Shown one piece after another: positions 9,605 through 18,174 of a stretch of 64,000 bases of DNA; the stretch's first letter is position 1; every line of letters starts with the position of its first letter. This stretch comes from Gammaproteobacteria bacterium (lineage in GTDB: Bacteria; Pseudomonadota; Gammaproteobacteria; Pseudomonadales; Pseudohongiellaceae), in NCBI GenBank assembly GCA_041395725.1, contig JAWKZW010000001.1, forward strand, positions 3,726,501-3,790,500, given 5' to 3'. The notes under the pieces are model-generated. The model was not told where the DNA came from and searched no databases. It was given only the letters and a program-made list of their open reading frames with translations. The translations under genes and the position numbers were made by a program.

Positions 9605-10350
9605 AATTTACCGTTGTTATTCCGGCCCGGTTCGGTGCCACCCGTCTACCCGGCAAGCCGCTGATGGATCTTAATGGCAAACCGATGGTGCAACATGTTT
9701 ACGAGCGGGCGCTGGCAAGTGATGCCCACGGGGTTTATGTGGCCACCGATGATGAGCGAATACAGGCGGCAGTCGAGGCCTTCGGCGGCCAGGTGCTGAT
9801 GACCGGGAGCGAGCACCGGTCCGGAACCGATCGCATTCATGAAGTGGCTGTCAGGCTGGGGCTGGACGACGATGAAATCATGGTCAATGTGCAGGGCGAC
9901 GAGCCCCTGATTCCACCCGCGGCGATCAACCAGGTAGCAGCAAACCTGGTTCACAATCCCCAGGCAGGCATCGCCTCACTCTACGAAACGGTGTCGGACC
10001 AGGGGGAAATCAATGATCCCCATGCGGTAAAAGTGGTGGTGGACAGCGAGGGTTTCGCCCTGTATTTCAGCCGCGCCACCATTCCTTACGGTAGCAGCGT
10101 GCTGGCGAAGAACTGCCTGCGCCACATCGGCATCTACGGTTACCGGGTTCAGACCCTCAAGCATTTTGTTGCCTGGCCGCCAGGACAGCTGGAAGTGCAG
10201 GAAAAGCTGGAACAACTGCGGGCGCTCTATAACGGTGTAAAGATACACATGGCGCCTGCCTGCCAGAAGGTGCCCGGAGGCATCGACACCGAACGGGATC
10301 TGCAGATTGTGCGTAAACTGCTGGCCGAGATCGGTCCGGCCATATCATGA
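9601..10350 (+). CDS. kdsB: 3-deoxy-manno-octulosonate cytidylyltransferase KdsB
   Basis: This cytosolic enzyme activates Kdo with CTP to give CMP-Kdo for the lipopolysaccharide inner core. It has 249 residues, the normal length. The nucleotide-binding motif PARFGATRLPGKPL is at the N-terminus, followed by TDDERI, the VNVQGDEPLI metal and sugar site, and the HIGIYGYR motif. The start is GTG at 9601, overlapping the upstream stop by 4 bases. The 3' end overlaps the phosphatase gene by 4 bases (ATGA). Confidence 0.96.
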   Translation: MKFTVVIPARFGATRLPGKPLMDLNGKPMVQHVYERALASDAHGVYVATDDERIQAAVEAFGGQVLMTGSEHRSGTDRIHEVAVRLGLDDDEIMVNVQGDEPLIPPAAINQVAANLVHNPQAGIASLYETVSDQGEINDPHAVKVVVDSEGFALYFSRATIPYGSSVLAKNCLRHIGIYGYRVQTLKHFVAWPPGQLEVQEKLEQLRALYNGVKIHMAPACQKVPGGIDTERDLQIVRKLLAEIGPAIS

Positions 10351-10862
10351 GCGAGGGTCAGTTCCCCCTGAACAGTCAGGATGGCAAAGTACGGGTGTTG
10401 ATGGTGTGCCTCGGCAATATCTGCCGCTCGCCGACTGCCCACGGTGTTTTTCAACGGCGGTTAGAGAAGCGAGCCCTGCAGGACAGGATTCTGGTTGATT
10501 CGGCGGGTACCGGGAGCTGGCATATCGGTTCGTCGCCGGATCGTAGAGCCGCGGCGGCAGCCGCGGGGCGAGGGTACACGCTGGAGCACCTGAAGGCGCG
10601 GCAGGTGGAAGATGCTGATTTCTATCAGTTTGATTACCTGCTGGCCATGGACCACGACAACCTGGCCGCGCTGGAAGCAAAACGGCCCCATAACACGGAT
10701 TGCCACATCGAGCTGTTATTGGAATATTCCGACCGTAACGAGCGCGCCGTGCCGGATCCTTATTACAGCGGCGGCGACGGGTTCGAGCTGGTGCTGGATA
10801 TGGTCGAGGAGGCGTCGGAGCGGCTTCTGGATGCACTGGTCAATCGCCACCTGAGCGTCTGA
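10347..10862 (+). CDS. Low-molecular-weight protein-tyrosine phosphatase
   Basis: This is a cytosolic phosphatase of the LMW-PTP family, 171 residues. The active-site loop CLGNICRSPTAHGVF matches the CX5R family signature, with the nucleophilic cysteine at about residue 26. The general-acid motif DPYYSGG lies near residue 138. The gene sits between kdsB and murB, overlapping kdsB by 4 bases, so it is part of the envelope operon. Relatives in exopolysaccharide operons dephosphorylate tyrosine autokinases; no such kinase is nearby, so the substrate is unknown. The first 12 or so residues before KVRVLMVCLGN are unusual, and a later start is possible. Confidence 0.92.
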   Translation: MSEGQFPLNSQDGKVRVLMVCLGNICRSPTAHGVFQRRLEKRALQDRILVDSAGTGSWHIGSSPDRRAAAAAAGRGYTLEHLKARQVEDADFYQFDYLLAMDHDNLAALEAKRPHNTDCHIELLLEYSDRNERAVPDPYYSGGDGFELVLDMVEEASERLLDALVNRHLSV

Positions 10863-10923
10863 CCCGGCCAGTCTGGCGCACCAGACGGAGCCTCCTGACC
10901 GCGACCTGGGACTACCGCGAAAC

Positions 10924-11949
10924 ATGCAGATTCTCACGGATTTTGATCTCACCCCCTACAACACGTTTGCCGTGTCCTGCCGGGCTTACGCCTTCTGCGA
11001 GGTATTCGACAGCAGCAGCCTGCGGCGGGCGCTGGACTATGCCAGCGCCGAGAGTCTGCCGGTACTGGTGCTCGGCGGCGGCAGCAACGTTCTGTTCAGT
11101 GACGACTACCCGGGCCTGGTCATAAGGATGGGGATCCCCGGCATCGAGCTGATCGAGGAGGACGGAGATCAGGTGCAGGTGCGGGCAGGAGCCGGTGAAA
11201 ACTGGCATCAGCTGGTCATGCATTGCCTTATAAATGGCTTCTATGGCCTTGAAAATATGGTATTAATTCCTGGTACGACCGGCGCAGCTCCGATCCAGAA
11301 CATCGGTGCCTACGGGGTTGAGCTGTCCCGCTTTCTGGTCAATCTGACTGCCCTTGAAGTCAATTCCGGCGAACTCTGGACCTTCGACAGGGAGGCCTGT
11401 CAGTTCGGCTACCGGGACAGCGTTTTCAAACACTGCCGACCCGGGGAACTGATCATAACGTCCGTCACACTGCAGTTGAGCCGCACAGCCGCCCCGGAGA
11501 CTGGCTATCAGGCCTTGCAGGAAGAACTGCAACGCCGGCAGGCCGGCACCGAGCCTGATCCGCTGCTGGTCGCCCAGGCCGTGATGGCGATCCGCCAGAG
11601 CAAGCTGCCGGATCCGGCGCTGTTACCTAACTGCGGCAGTTTCTTTAAAAACCCGGTAGTCGACGAGGCAACCTGTCAGGCGCTGGAAGGCCGGTTCGGT
11701 GAGGTACCGGTTTTCCCGCTACCGGAGCAGCCAGGCTACGTGAAAGTTCCCGCGGCCTGGTTGCTGGATCGGGCAGGCTGGAAGGGGCAGCGGCGCGGCG
11801 CGGCCGGGGTACACCGCAATCAGGCGGTGGTGCTGGTCAACTACGGGGGTGCCACTGGCGCCGAGTTACTGGCGCTCGCCAGGGATATGCAGCGGTCCGT
11901 GGCCGAGGAGTATGGTATTTCCCTGGAACCTGAAGTACGTATCATCTGA
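10924..11949 (+). CDS. murB: UDP-N-acetylenolpyruvoylglucosamine reductase MurB
   Basis: This is an FAD-dependent cytosolic enzyme that completes UDP-MurNAc synthesis for peptidoglycan. Its 341 residues match the longer (E. coli-type) MurB. It shows the N-terminal NTFAV motif, the FAD-binding stretch LPVLVLGGGSNVLF, the IPGTTGAAPIQNIGAYG segment and the catalytic-serine motif GSFFKNPVV. The short gap to the phosphatase gene holds a small hairpin (GTCTGG/CCAGAC, 10871-10886) but no T-run. It appears to be the last gene of the envelope operon. Confidence 0.96.
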   Translation: MQILTDFDLTPYNTFAVSCRAYAFCEVFDSSSLRRALDYASAESLPVLVLGGGSNVLFSDDYPGLVIRMGIPGIELIEEDGDQVQVRAGAGENWHQLVMHCLINGFYGLENMVLIPGTTGAAPIQNIGAYGVELSRFLVNLTALEVNSGELWTFDREACQFGYRDSVFKHCRPGELIITSVTLQLSRTAAPETGYQALQEELQRRQAGTEPDPLLVAQAVMAIRQSKLPDPALLPNCGSFFKNPVVDEATCQALEGRFGEVPVFPLPEQPGYVKVPAAWLLDRAGWKGQRRGAAGVHRNQAVVLVNYGGATGAELLALARDMQRSVAEEYGISLEPEVRII

Positions 11950-12216
11950 TGAATCAGAAGCAGAAGTCTCTGAAGGCCAGAGCATTGCGGTAATTAATCA
12001 GCAGCTCCTTAAGGCATCAGGGGAAATTACCGATAGTAAGGAAGTGCCATTGAAATTGTCTGTTGCCCTGTGGCGTGCTACTGTCTGAGATCGTCGGAGT
12101 ATCGACTAATCCCGGGTCGTGGTCCGGAACGCCGGGAGCAGTGCAGGGAACGGAACGGTGTCGGCAAGGCAGGGATGTCGTGTTTATAACAACGATTAAA
12201 ACCCTCGGGAAAAACC

Positions 12217-12954
12217 ATGCAAACAACTGAATCTAGTGACGAAATGCAGGAACCTGCGCGTATCAGAGTGCTGCTGGTCGATGACCACAAACTGCTGACC
12301 CAGGGCATAGCCCGCCTGCTTGGCGATGAGCCCGACATGGAAGTGGCCGGCTGCGCCGAGAGCGGCGAACAGGCACTGGAAATGCTCGCTACCATGCTGC
12401 CCGATGTGATCCTGATGGACGTTAAAATGCCCGGGATCGGTGGTATTGAGGCGACTCAGCGGATCATCGATCTGAATCCACTGGCGCGTGTGGTCGGTAT
12501 GTCCTCCATTGACGTGGGGGTCATTCCCTCCCGTATGCTGGCGGCAGGCGCCCGGGCCTTTATTACCAAGAGTGGCGGTGTCGACGAACTACTGCACGCT
12601 ATCCGCAAGGTACACGCGGGTCAGCACTACGTGACTCCTTCGGTAGCCACCAAGCTCGGTACCGATCCTTTTGCCAAGAAGAGTCGTGGCGGGATACGCC
12701 GGAAGATCCTGTTCGACCGGCTGTCCAAGCGGGAGCTGCAGATTGCCATGGCGCTGTCGGACGGCAGTAAGGTGAGTGCGATTGCCGAACTGCTGAACAT
12801 CAGCCCCAAAACCGTGTATACCTATCGCTACCGCATCTTCGATAAACTGGGGATCAAGAGCGACGTGGAATTGACCATCCTCGCCATGAAGAACGGCGTG
12901 TGTGAAACCTCAGAGGACTATATCGAGTACGGCCAGCAACGCCAGCTGGGCTGA
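12217..12954 (+). CDS. uvrY: LuxR-type response regulator, UvrY/GacA-like
   Basis: This is a two-component response regulator with a receiver domain (phospho-acceptor Asp68 in VILMDVKMPG) and a C-terminal LuxR helix-turn-helix (LSKRELQIAMALSDGSKVSAIAELLNISPKTV). In the GacA/UvrY/LetA group it is activated by a BarA/GacS sensor kinase and drives Csr/Rsm small RNAs. The gene immediately upstream of uvrC is the classic uvrY position, which supports the subfamily. At 245 residues it is somewhat longer than the typical 210-220, because of an N-terminal tail of about 15 residues and a linker; an internal ATG at 12244 is an alternative start. A terminator follows. Confidence 0.88.
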   Translation: MQTTESSDEMQEPARIRVLLVDDHKLLTQGIARLLGDEPDMEVAGCAESGEQALEMLATMLPDVILMDVKMPGIGGIEATQRIIDLNPLARVVGMSSIDVGVIPSRMLAAGARAFITKSGGVDELLHAIRKVHAGQHYVTPSVATKLGTDPFAKKSRGGIRRKILFDRLSKRELQIAMALSDGSKVSAIAELLNISPKTVYTYRYRIFDKLGIKSDVELTILAMKNGVCETSEDYIEYGQQRQLG

Positions 12955-12972
12955 ATGTCGAGTACCGAGCAG

Positions 12973-13008
12973 GGCTCCCGGTTGTTCACGACCGGGAGCC
13001 TTTTTGTT
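12973..13008 (+). terminator. Rho-independent terminator after the uvrY-like gene
   Basis: A perfect 9-bp stem (GGCTCCCGG pairing with CCGGGAGCC) with a 10-base loop is followed by TTTTTGTTT. It lies 18 bases after the response-regulator stop codon and before uvrC, so the two genes are probably not a simple readthrough operon. Confidence 0.88.
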
Positions 13009-13099
13009 TCTGACGTATAATTCTCAGACCAGGACTTTGACAGACCCCGTGCCTGACGCCACGGGTTCAATCCAGCAGATGTTTGACTGATTCAGCCCC

Positions 13100-14974
13100 A
13101 TGCCCGAAACGCCGCCAGCACACACCTTCGACCCCAAGGCTTTCCTGCGCACCCTGACGTCGCGACCCGGGGTATACAGGATGCTGGATGGGGATGGCAA
13201 AGTGCTGTACGTGGGAAAGGCCCGCAACCTGAAGAATCGGGTCGGCAGTTATTTCCGGGCCAGCGGCCTGACGACCAAAACCATGGCCATGGTCGACAAG
13301 GTGGCGGACATCGAGGTCACTATCACCGCCAGCGAGACCGAGGCACTGCTGCTGGAGCAGAGTCTCATCAAAACCCACCGCCCGGCCTACAACATCCAGT
13401 TGCGGGATGACAAATCCTACCCCTACATCCTGCTGACCGATTACGAGCAGTACCCACGGCTGGCCTTCTACCGGGGCAGCCGCAAGCGCAAGGGCTCACT
13501 GTACGGGCCCTACCCAAGCGCCCACGCCACCCGGGATACCCTGCAGATTCTGCAGAAAGTTTTCCGGGTGCGACAGTGTGAGGACAGCTATTTCAAAAAC
13601 CGCTCCCGACCGTGTCTGCAATACCAGATCGAGCGTTGCACAGGCCCCTGTGTCGGGCTGATCAGCCCTGAAGATTACGCCCGGGATGTGCATTACTCGA
13701 AGATGTTCCTGGAGGGCAAGAGCAATGCACTGACGCGGGAGCTGTCAGAAAGTATGGAAAAGGCTGCCGAGGCGCTGGATTTTGAAAGAGCGGCGCGCCT
13801 GCGGGACCAGATCATAGACCTGCGACGGATCCAGGAGCAGCAGCATGTGGCCAACCAGGGAGCCGATGCCGATATTCTGGCAGCGTCCATTCAGTCGCCT
13901 TATTGCTGTGTCCACGTGATTTATGCGCGCGGTGGTCGAATCATCGGCAGCAAAAATTTTTATCCTAAAATCAAATTAGTAGAAAACGAAGCTCAGCTCA
14001 TTTCTGAGTTTATCGGGCAATACTACCTGCGCGACCCTCAGTCCGGGCGAGCCCTGAACATTCCGGCGGAGCTGATCGTCAGCCACCCACCGGAAGACCG
14101 TCAGCAGCTGGCGGACGCGCTGGGCTATTGCGCCTCACGGAAGGTGAAAGTGATTCACCAGGTGCGTGGGCACCGGGCACGCTGGCTGGAGCTTGCCACC
14201 ACCAATGCTGCCGCGGCATTGAGCAGTTATGTCAGCAACAAGCAGAATCTGCAGCAGCGCTTCCAGTTGCTGCAGGACGCCCTGAAACTGTCGGAAGTGC
14301 CTGAGCGGATCGAGTGCTTCGATATCAGCCACACCGGCGGCGAGAAAACTGTCGCCTCCTGTGTGGTCTTCGACGTCAATGGCCCGGTCAAGGCGGACTA
14401 CCGGCGCTTCAACATCAGCGACGTGACCCCGGGCGACGACTACGGGGCCATGCTGCAGGCCCTGGACCGGCGTTTCGCCCGCCTGGCCAAGGGGGAGGCG
14501 GGGGGCATGGGCAAAGTACCCGACATCCTGCTGATCGACGGCGGCAAGGGGCAGCTGAAGATGGCCCTGGAAGCACTGGAGAAATTTCAGCTTCCCGGCA
14601 TTACCCTGTTAGGCATTGCCAAAGGCATAAGCCGCCGGGCAGGGCAGGAAACCCTTTACCTCGCCGACAGCCAGGGCTACCTGAAAGAGGTGGCGCTGGT
14701 CACCGACTCGGCCGCACTGCACCTGCTGCAGCAGGTGCGGGATGAGGCGCATCGGTTCGCCATAACCGGCCACCGGGCCCGCCGGGAAAAAGCCCGGCGC
14801 CAGTCCAGTCTGGAGGAGATCCCCGGTCTGGGCCCGAAACGGCGCCGCGATCTGCTCAAACATTTCGGCGGACAGCAGGGTATTCAGCGCGCCAGTGAGG
14901 GGGACCTGGCCAAGGTACACGGCATCAGCAGAAAACTGGCAACAACCATCTATAGCCACCTGCATAATGACTAG
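13100..14974 (+). CDS. uvrC: Excinuclease ABC subunit C
   Basis: This is the dual-incision endonuclease of nucleotide excision repair. Its 624 residues show, in order, an N-terminal GIY-YIG domain (RPGVYRMLDGDGKVLYVGKA), the cysteine-rich region near CxxY-CTGPCVG, a UVR motif (residues about 205-240), the RNase H-like UvrC domain with the ECFDISHTGG motif and the LLIDGGKGQ segment, and C-terminal helix-hairpin-helix motifs (LEEIPGLGPKRRRDLLKHFGG). It is followed after 15 bases by pgsA. Confidence 0.97.
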   Translation: MPETPPAHTFDPKAFLRTLTSRPGVYRMLDGDGKVLYVGKARNLKNRVGSYFRASGLTTKTMAMVDKVADIEVTITASETEALLLEQSLIKTHRPAYNIQLRDDKSYPYILLTDYEQYPRLAFYRGSRKRKGSLYGPYPSAHATRDTLQILQKVFRVRQCEDSYFKNRSRPCLQYQIERCTGPCVGLISPEDYARDVHYSKMFLEGKSNALTRELSESMEKAAEALDFERAARLRDQIIDLRRIQEQQHVANQGADADILAASIQSPYCCVHVIYARGGRIIGSKNFYPKIKLVENEAQLISEFIGQYYLRDPQSGRALNIPAELIVSHPPEDRQQLADALGYCASRKVKVIHQVRGHRARWLELATTNAAAALSSYVSNKQNLQQRFQLLQDALKLSEVPERIECFDISHTGGEKTVASCVVFDVNGPVKADYRRFNISDVTPGDDYGAMLQALDRRFARLAKGEAGGMGKVPDILLIDGGKGQLKMALEALEKFQLPGITLLGIAKGISRRAGQETLYLADSQGYLKEVALVTDSAALHLLQQVRDEAHRFAITGHRARREKARRQSSLEEIPGLGPKRRRDLLKHFGGQQGIQRASEGDLAKVHGISRKLATTIYSHLHND

Positions 14975-14989
14975 GCATAATCTCATTCC

Positions 14990-15568
14990 ATGTTCAATCT
15001 GGCCAACACAGTCACGCTGATTCGAGTCGCCCTGGTTCCGGTAGTGGTGGTGCTGTACCTCGCTCAGTTCCCGGGACACTACCTCTGGGCCGCCGGGGTA
15101 TTCACCGCGGCCAGCATCAGCGACTGGCTGGACGGTTACCTGGCCCGTAAGCTGAATCAGACCTCGGCCTTTGGGGCCTTCCTGGACCCGGTGGCGGACA
15201 AGCTGCTGGTCGTGCTGACCCTGGTACTGCTGGTTGCCAACTATGCCACCGCCTGGTTCATACTGCCGGTCAGTATCATTGTCGGCCGCGAGATCCTGGT
15301 GTCCGCCCTGCGGGAATGGATGGCCAGCCGGGGGCAGCGTGATGCTGTGGCGGTGGCATTTGCCGGCAAGGTAAAAACCACGGTGCAGATGATCGCCATC
15401 ATTATTCTGCTGGCCAGTGACCCGGCGGGACCGGTGCTGTACTGGCAGGCCGGTTATGTCCTTATTTACCTGGCCGCCGCCCTAAGTCTTTATTCCATGG
15501 CGATTTATTTTCGCGGCGCCTGGCCACATCTCGGTTCTGAGTCGGATAAAAACGAGGGTGCGGGCTGA
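14990..15568 (+). CDS. pgsA: CDP-diacylglycerol-glycerol-3-phosphate phosphatidyltransferase
   Basis: This inner-membrane enzyme of phosphatidylglycerol synthesis has 192 residues and several membrane helices. The CDP-alcohol phosphotransferase signature D-x2-D-G-x2-A-R-x8-G-x3-D-x3-D is visible from SDWLDGYLARK to GAFLDPVADK. The order uvrC-pgsA-tRNA is conserved in pseudomonads. The hydrophilic tail (about 10 residues after the last helix) is longer than usual but unremarkable. Confidence 0.96.
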   Translation: MFNLANTVTLIRVALVPVVVVLYLAQFPGHYLWAAGVFTAASISDWLDGYLARKLNQTSAFGAFLDPVADKLLVVLTLVLLVANYATAWFILPVSIIVGREILVSALREWMASRGQRDAVAVAFAGKVKTTVQMIAIIILLASDPAGPVLYWQAGYVLIYLAAALSLYSMAIYFRGAWPHLGSESDKNEGAG

Positions 15569-15605
15569 CCCCGTCACAAACTGCAACTTATGACTGCAAA
15601 GTATC

Positions 15606-15633
15606 TTGACTTCAAAGGCTTACGCAGTAGAAT
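15606..15633 (+). promoter_or_regulatory. Sigma70-type promoter of the tRNA genes
   Basis: TTGACT (15606-15611) and TAGAAT (15628-15633) are separated by 16 bases and end 16 bases before the first tRNA base. A GC-rich discriminator (AGGCGCCC) follows the -10 box, as is usual for stable-RNA promoters. Confidence 0.7.
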
Positions 15634-15649
15634 AGGCGCCCTTGATAAA

Positions 15650-15725
<76 letters not shown>

Positions 15726-15926
15726 ATTCCACCACCCATCTCAGCCAGCAGGATCCTTTCTCATGAATGGTAGCCAGGTCAGAAACATTGGCCGGGGCTG
15801 AACGATGGGTTGTAATCGCGCTTCAATAAGCGGGAAGAAATCAACAAGCACGAACAACCAACAAGAAATCAACGAGCTCACACAAAGCACAGAATAGAAA
15901 ACAAGATTAACCAATAACGATTCCAC

Positions 15927-16000
15927 GGCTGGGTGGCAGAGTGGTCATGCAGCGGACTGCAACTCCGTTAACGCCGGTTCGATTCCGACCCCAGCCTCCA
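15927..16000 (+). tRNA. tRNA-Cys (GCA)
   Basis: This is a 74-base cloverleaf ending in an encoded CCA (TCCA with its discriminator). The acceptor arm GGCTGGG pairs with CCCAGCC, and the anticodon loop CTGCAAC carries GCA. About 200 bases without a gene separate it from tRNA-Gly, and 240 bases separate it from tRNA-Leu; the latter spacer has a hairpin CGGGAAGG/CCTTCCCG (16179-16207) without a T-run. Confidence 0.96.
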
Positions 16001-16240
16001 TTTTCACTTTACTCTGCATCGAAGCCCAAACCCTCGCAACAACCACCAGGCCTGCCGACTCCTCAAAGTCATCGGTCTAAGACGTAAAGTGAAAACCCGG
16101 CGTAGCCGCAGGCGAAGCGGGGTAACTGAAACACATCCAGCCATCCCCTCAGTCCCCGGGTGGTGTAGAACTGATCAACGGGAAGGAACCCAAGCGTTAC
16201 CTTCCCGACTCAGGGGCATGAAGAAGTCCATCCTTTCTAA

Positions 16241-16327
16241 GCCCGGGTGGCGAAATTGGTAGACGCAAGGGACTTAAAATCCCTCGGAGGAAACTCCGTA
16301 CCGGTTCGATTCCGGTCCCGGGCACCA
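16241..16327 (+). tRNA. tRNA-Leu (UAA), island attachment target
   Basis: This is an 87-base class II tRNA with a long variable arm (CTCGGAGGAAACTCCG) and encoded CCA. The anticodon loop CTTAAAA carries TAA. The acceptor arm GCCCGGG pairs with CCCGGGC. The 3' end (16305-16327) is copied at 38154-38176, which marks the insertion site of the genomic island; the tRNA is restored intact at the left junction. Confidence 0.97.
16305..16327 (+). repeat. attL: left copy of the 23-bp attachment repeat
   Basis: This is the end of tRNA-Leu, with T-arm and acceptor sequence finishing CCCGGGCACCA. All 23 bases are repeated at 38154-38176. The flanking bases differ on the upstream side (G here, A at the right copy), which sets the left limit of identity. 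Just downstream both sites continue with an ATAAAATCAA string, offset by four bases. Confidence 0.93.
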
Positions 16328-16458
16328 TTATATAAAATCAACAATTGCGCTTCTTGCCGCTTTTTAACATTTCATGCGTTAAAACAATTAGTTAGCACGA
16401 AATCCAATTTTTCATTCAGTACGTTAACCCTCTTTTTCCCGCTTGTTGTATGATTCCT

Positions 16459-16485
16459 TTACGCCAAATATACGCCATTGGCGTA
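16459..16485. promoter_or_regulatory. Candidate integrase arm sites, left end
   Basis: TTACGCC (16459-16465) is followed by TACGCC-ATT-GGCGTA, an inverted pair at 16471-16485, just before the integrase start at 16504. The same hexamer is clustered near the right end. This is consistent with arm-type binding by the integrase and with autoregulation of its own promoter; that function is inferred. Confidence 0.5.
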
Positions 16486-16503
16486 AATCGAAGGGGATCG
16501 CGT

Positions 16504-17490
16504 ATGGCTACATTCAGAAAACGGAGCGGCGGCTGGCGTGCCGAGGTGTGCATCAAGGGCACGCGCACATCGGCGACATTCACCACCAAGCGGGAAGCCC
16601 AGGCCTGGGCTGCGCAGGAAGAGACCAGGTTGCGGGAAGACTCCGCCGGCAAGATCCCGAACAAGCCGTTCCGCGATATGCTTGAACGTTATAGCCGAGA
16701 GGTCAGCATTCAAAAGCGCGGCGGCGCGCGAGAGCAGAAGATGATCGCCGTCATTCTCCGCGATTCCGTCGCCGAGGTATCGCTGCGCATGCTCGCGCCG
16801 ACCGATATCGCCGCCTGGCGAGATCGGCGCCTGAAGCAGGTCTCGGGTTCAACAGTGGAGCGGGAGATGACAATCCTCTCGCATGCCTGTTCGGTGGCGC
16901 GTCGCGAGTGGGGATGGCTGCGCGTCAACCCGGTCAGCGATGTGAGGCGGCCGCCACCCACGGCGGCGCGCACCCGGCGGCCGACAACAGAAGAAACAGA
17001 AAAGCTACTGCATGCACTGGGGTATTCATCGGAAGCACCACCGGAGACGGCATCGGCACGTGTTGGCGCGGCCTATCTCTTCGCCATCGAGACGGCGATG
17101 CGCGCGGGAGAGATCTGCGGTCTGGAGTGGCAGCATGTCAATGATCGGCATGTGCATTTGCCGCTGACAAAGAATGGCTATGCACGGGATGTACCGTTGT
17201 CGGCCGAGGCGCGTCGTATCATCGCGCAGCTACGATCCTTGAATGGGGAGGAGGGCGCTGTGTTCGGTGTATCAACGGCCAGCCTGGATGCCCTGTTTCG
17301 CAAGGCTAAAGCCCGCGCGCTCATTGAAGACCTGCATTTTCATGACACGCGCCGCGAGGCGCTCACCAGGCTGTCGAAGGTGTTCGATGTGATGGAGCTT
17401 GCCCGCATCAGCGGGCACCGCGATCTGCGGGTGTTGCAGAATGTGTATTACGCGCCCTCGGTGAAAGACCTGGCCGCCAAACTTGACTAG
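16504..17490 (+). CDS. Tyrosine site-specific integrase of the island
   Basis: This phage-type integrase, 328 residues from the ATG at 16504, would recombine attP with the tRNA-Leu end. The N-terminal 50 residues look like an AP2-like arm-binding domain (WRAEVCIKGTRTSATFTTKREAQAW), followed by a core-binding domain and a catalytic domain from about residue 160. Catalytic residues are visible: Arg200 in AMRAGEICGLEW, Lys223, His280 and Arg283 in HFHDTRR, His305 in ISGHRD and a tyrosine at 315-316. All are present, so the enzyme may still be active. The frame is open for 18 codons further upstream, but that region holds the TACGCC repeats. Confidence 0.93.
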   Translation: MATFRKRSGGWRAEVCIKGTRTSATFTTKREAQAWAAQEETRLREDSAGKIPNKPFRDMLERYSREVSIQKRGGAREQKMIAVILRDSVAEVSLRMLAPTDIAAWRDRRLKQVSGSTVEREMTILSHACSVARREWGWLRVNPVSDVRRPPPTAARTRRPTTEETEKLLHALGYSSEAPPETASARVGAAYLFAIETAMRAGEICGLEWQHVNDRHVHLPLTKNGYARDVPLSAEARRIIAQLRSLNGEEGAVFGVSTASLDALFRKAKARALIEDLHFHDTRREALTRLSKVFDVMELARISGHRDLRVLQNVYYAPSVKDLAAKLD

Positions 17491-17753
17491 GCGATGCGGT
17501 TTTCCTGGTGCTTCTCGGCCCAGGCGATCACCTCTTTAGCCTTCCACAACGGTTGCCCTCGGCCTTTACTGCCAGCGACCGGCAACCGGATGGCCTGCGG
17601 GAAACCGGGCAGGGCAGTGATGCGTTCACGCACAACCGCCTCGGAACGTTTCAGGTAAGCGGCGATCTCTTTAACGGACCACAAGTCCACTGTAATCGGA
17701 ATTCGCGGGGACAGGTTGTTGATCGCATCCAGGAGCATTTCGATCTGATTCAT
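17487..17753 (-). CDS. AlpA-like helix-turn-helix protein, possible excisionase
   Basis: This is a small DNA-binding protein of 88 residues if started at the ATG at 17753 (MNQIEMLLDAINNL). The segment DLWSVKEIAAYLKRSEAVVRERI is a winged-helix/MerR-like helix-turn-helix of the AlpA or excisionase type, followed by a basic wing and WKAKEVIAWAEKH. Its 3' end overlaps the integrase end tail-to-tail. Small regulators like this next to an integrase often control excision of islands; that role is inferred from position. An upstream start at 17801 would add 16 basic residues. Confidence 0.72.
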   Translation of the reverse strand: MNQIEMLLDAINNLSPRIPITVDLWSVKEIAAYLKRSEAVVRERITALPGFPQAIRLPVAGSKGRGQPLWKAKEVIAWAEKHQENRIA

Positions 17754-17826
17754 TTTCGTGCCGCGTCGTCGTTGTTGCATCACATGCAGTGAAACTAACA
17801 CTGTGTAATTTGCAAAATCAAAAATA

Positions 17827-17851
17827 AATGTTTACCGCACTGCTAAACATT
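17827..17851. promoter_or_regulatory. Inverted repeat in a divergent promoter region
   Basis: AATGTTTA (17827-17834) and TAAACATT (17844-17851) form a perfect 8-bp inverted repeat with a 9-base spacer. It lies in the AT-rich gap between the AlpA-like gene on the minus strand and the next helix-turn-helix gene on the plus strand, so it could be an operator shared by both. Confidence 0.5.
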
Positions 17852-17922
17852 ATGTTCTGGCAAACGCATGCTGTGTTGTGCAATCTGATGTTTTCAAATC
17901 ATGCACAAGGAGAAGACAGTTT

Positions 17923-18174
17923 ATGCAAGCATCAGGAAACAAGCGCGCAGTAACACTGGAACATCAACTGGTCGAGCGCTTTGGATTGTTGATGTCGCCA
18001 GCACAACTGGCCGAGTTGCTGGGACGCTCCACGGGTGGCCTGCGTTACAGTCTGAGTTACCCCTGCGACCAGCAGACTCGATCACTCAAGGCCTGCGGTC
18101 GCAAGATCGGTCGACGTGTATATTACCCGGCCTCGGAGGTGGCAAGGATCATCCTCGGTAACGATGAAGCATGA
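17923..18174 (+). CDS. Small helix-turn-helix protein of a mobile element
   Basis: This is an 83-residue protein from the ATG at 17923, chosen because AAGGAG lies about 8 bases upstream. The central part (LVERFGLLMSPAQLAELLGRSTGGLRYSL) reads as a helix-turn-helix, and the end IGRRVYYPASEVARIIL resembles the wing of AlpA/MerR-like regulators. It overlaps the next gene by 4 bases (ATGA). It probably regulates island genes or helps replication initiation; neither is shown by the sequence alone. Confidence 0.65.
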   Translation: MQASGNKRAVTLEHQLVERFGLLMSPAQLAELLGRSTGGLRYSLSYPCDQQTRSLKACGRKIGRRVYYPASEVARIILGNDEA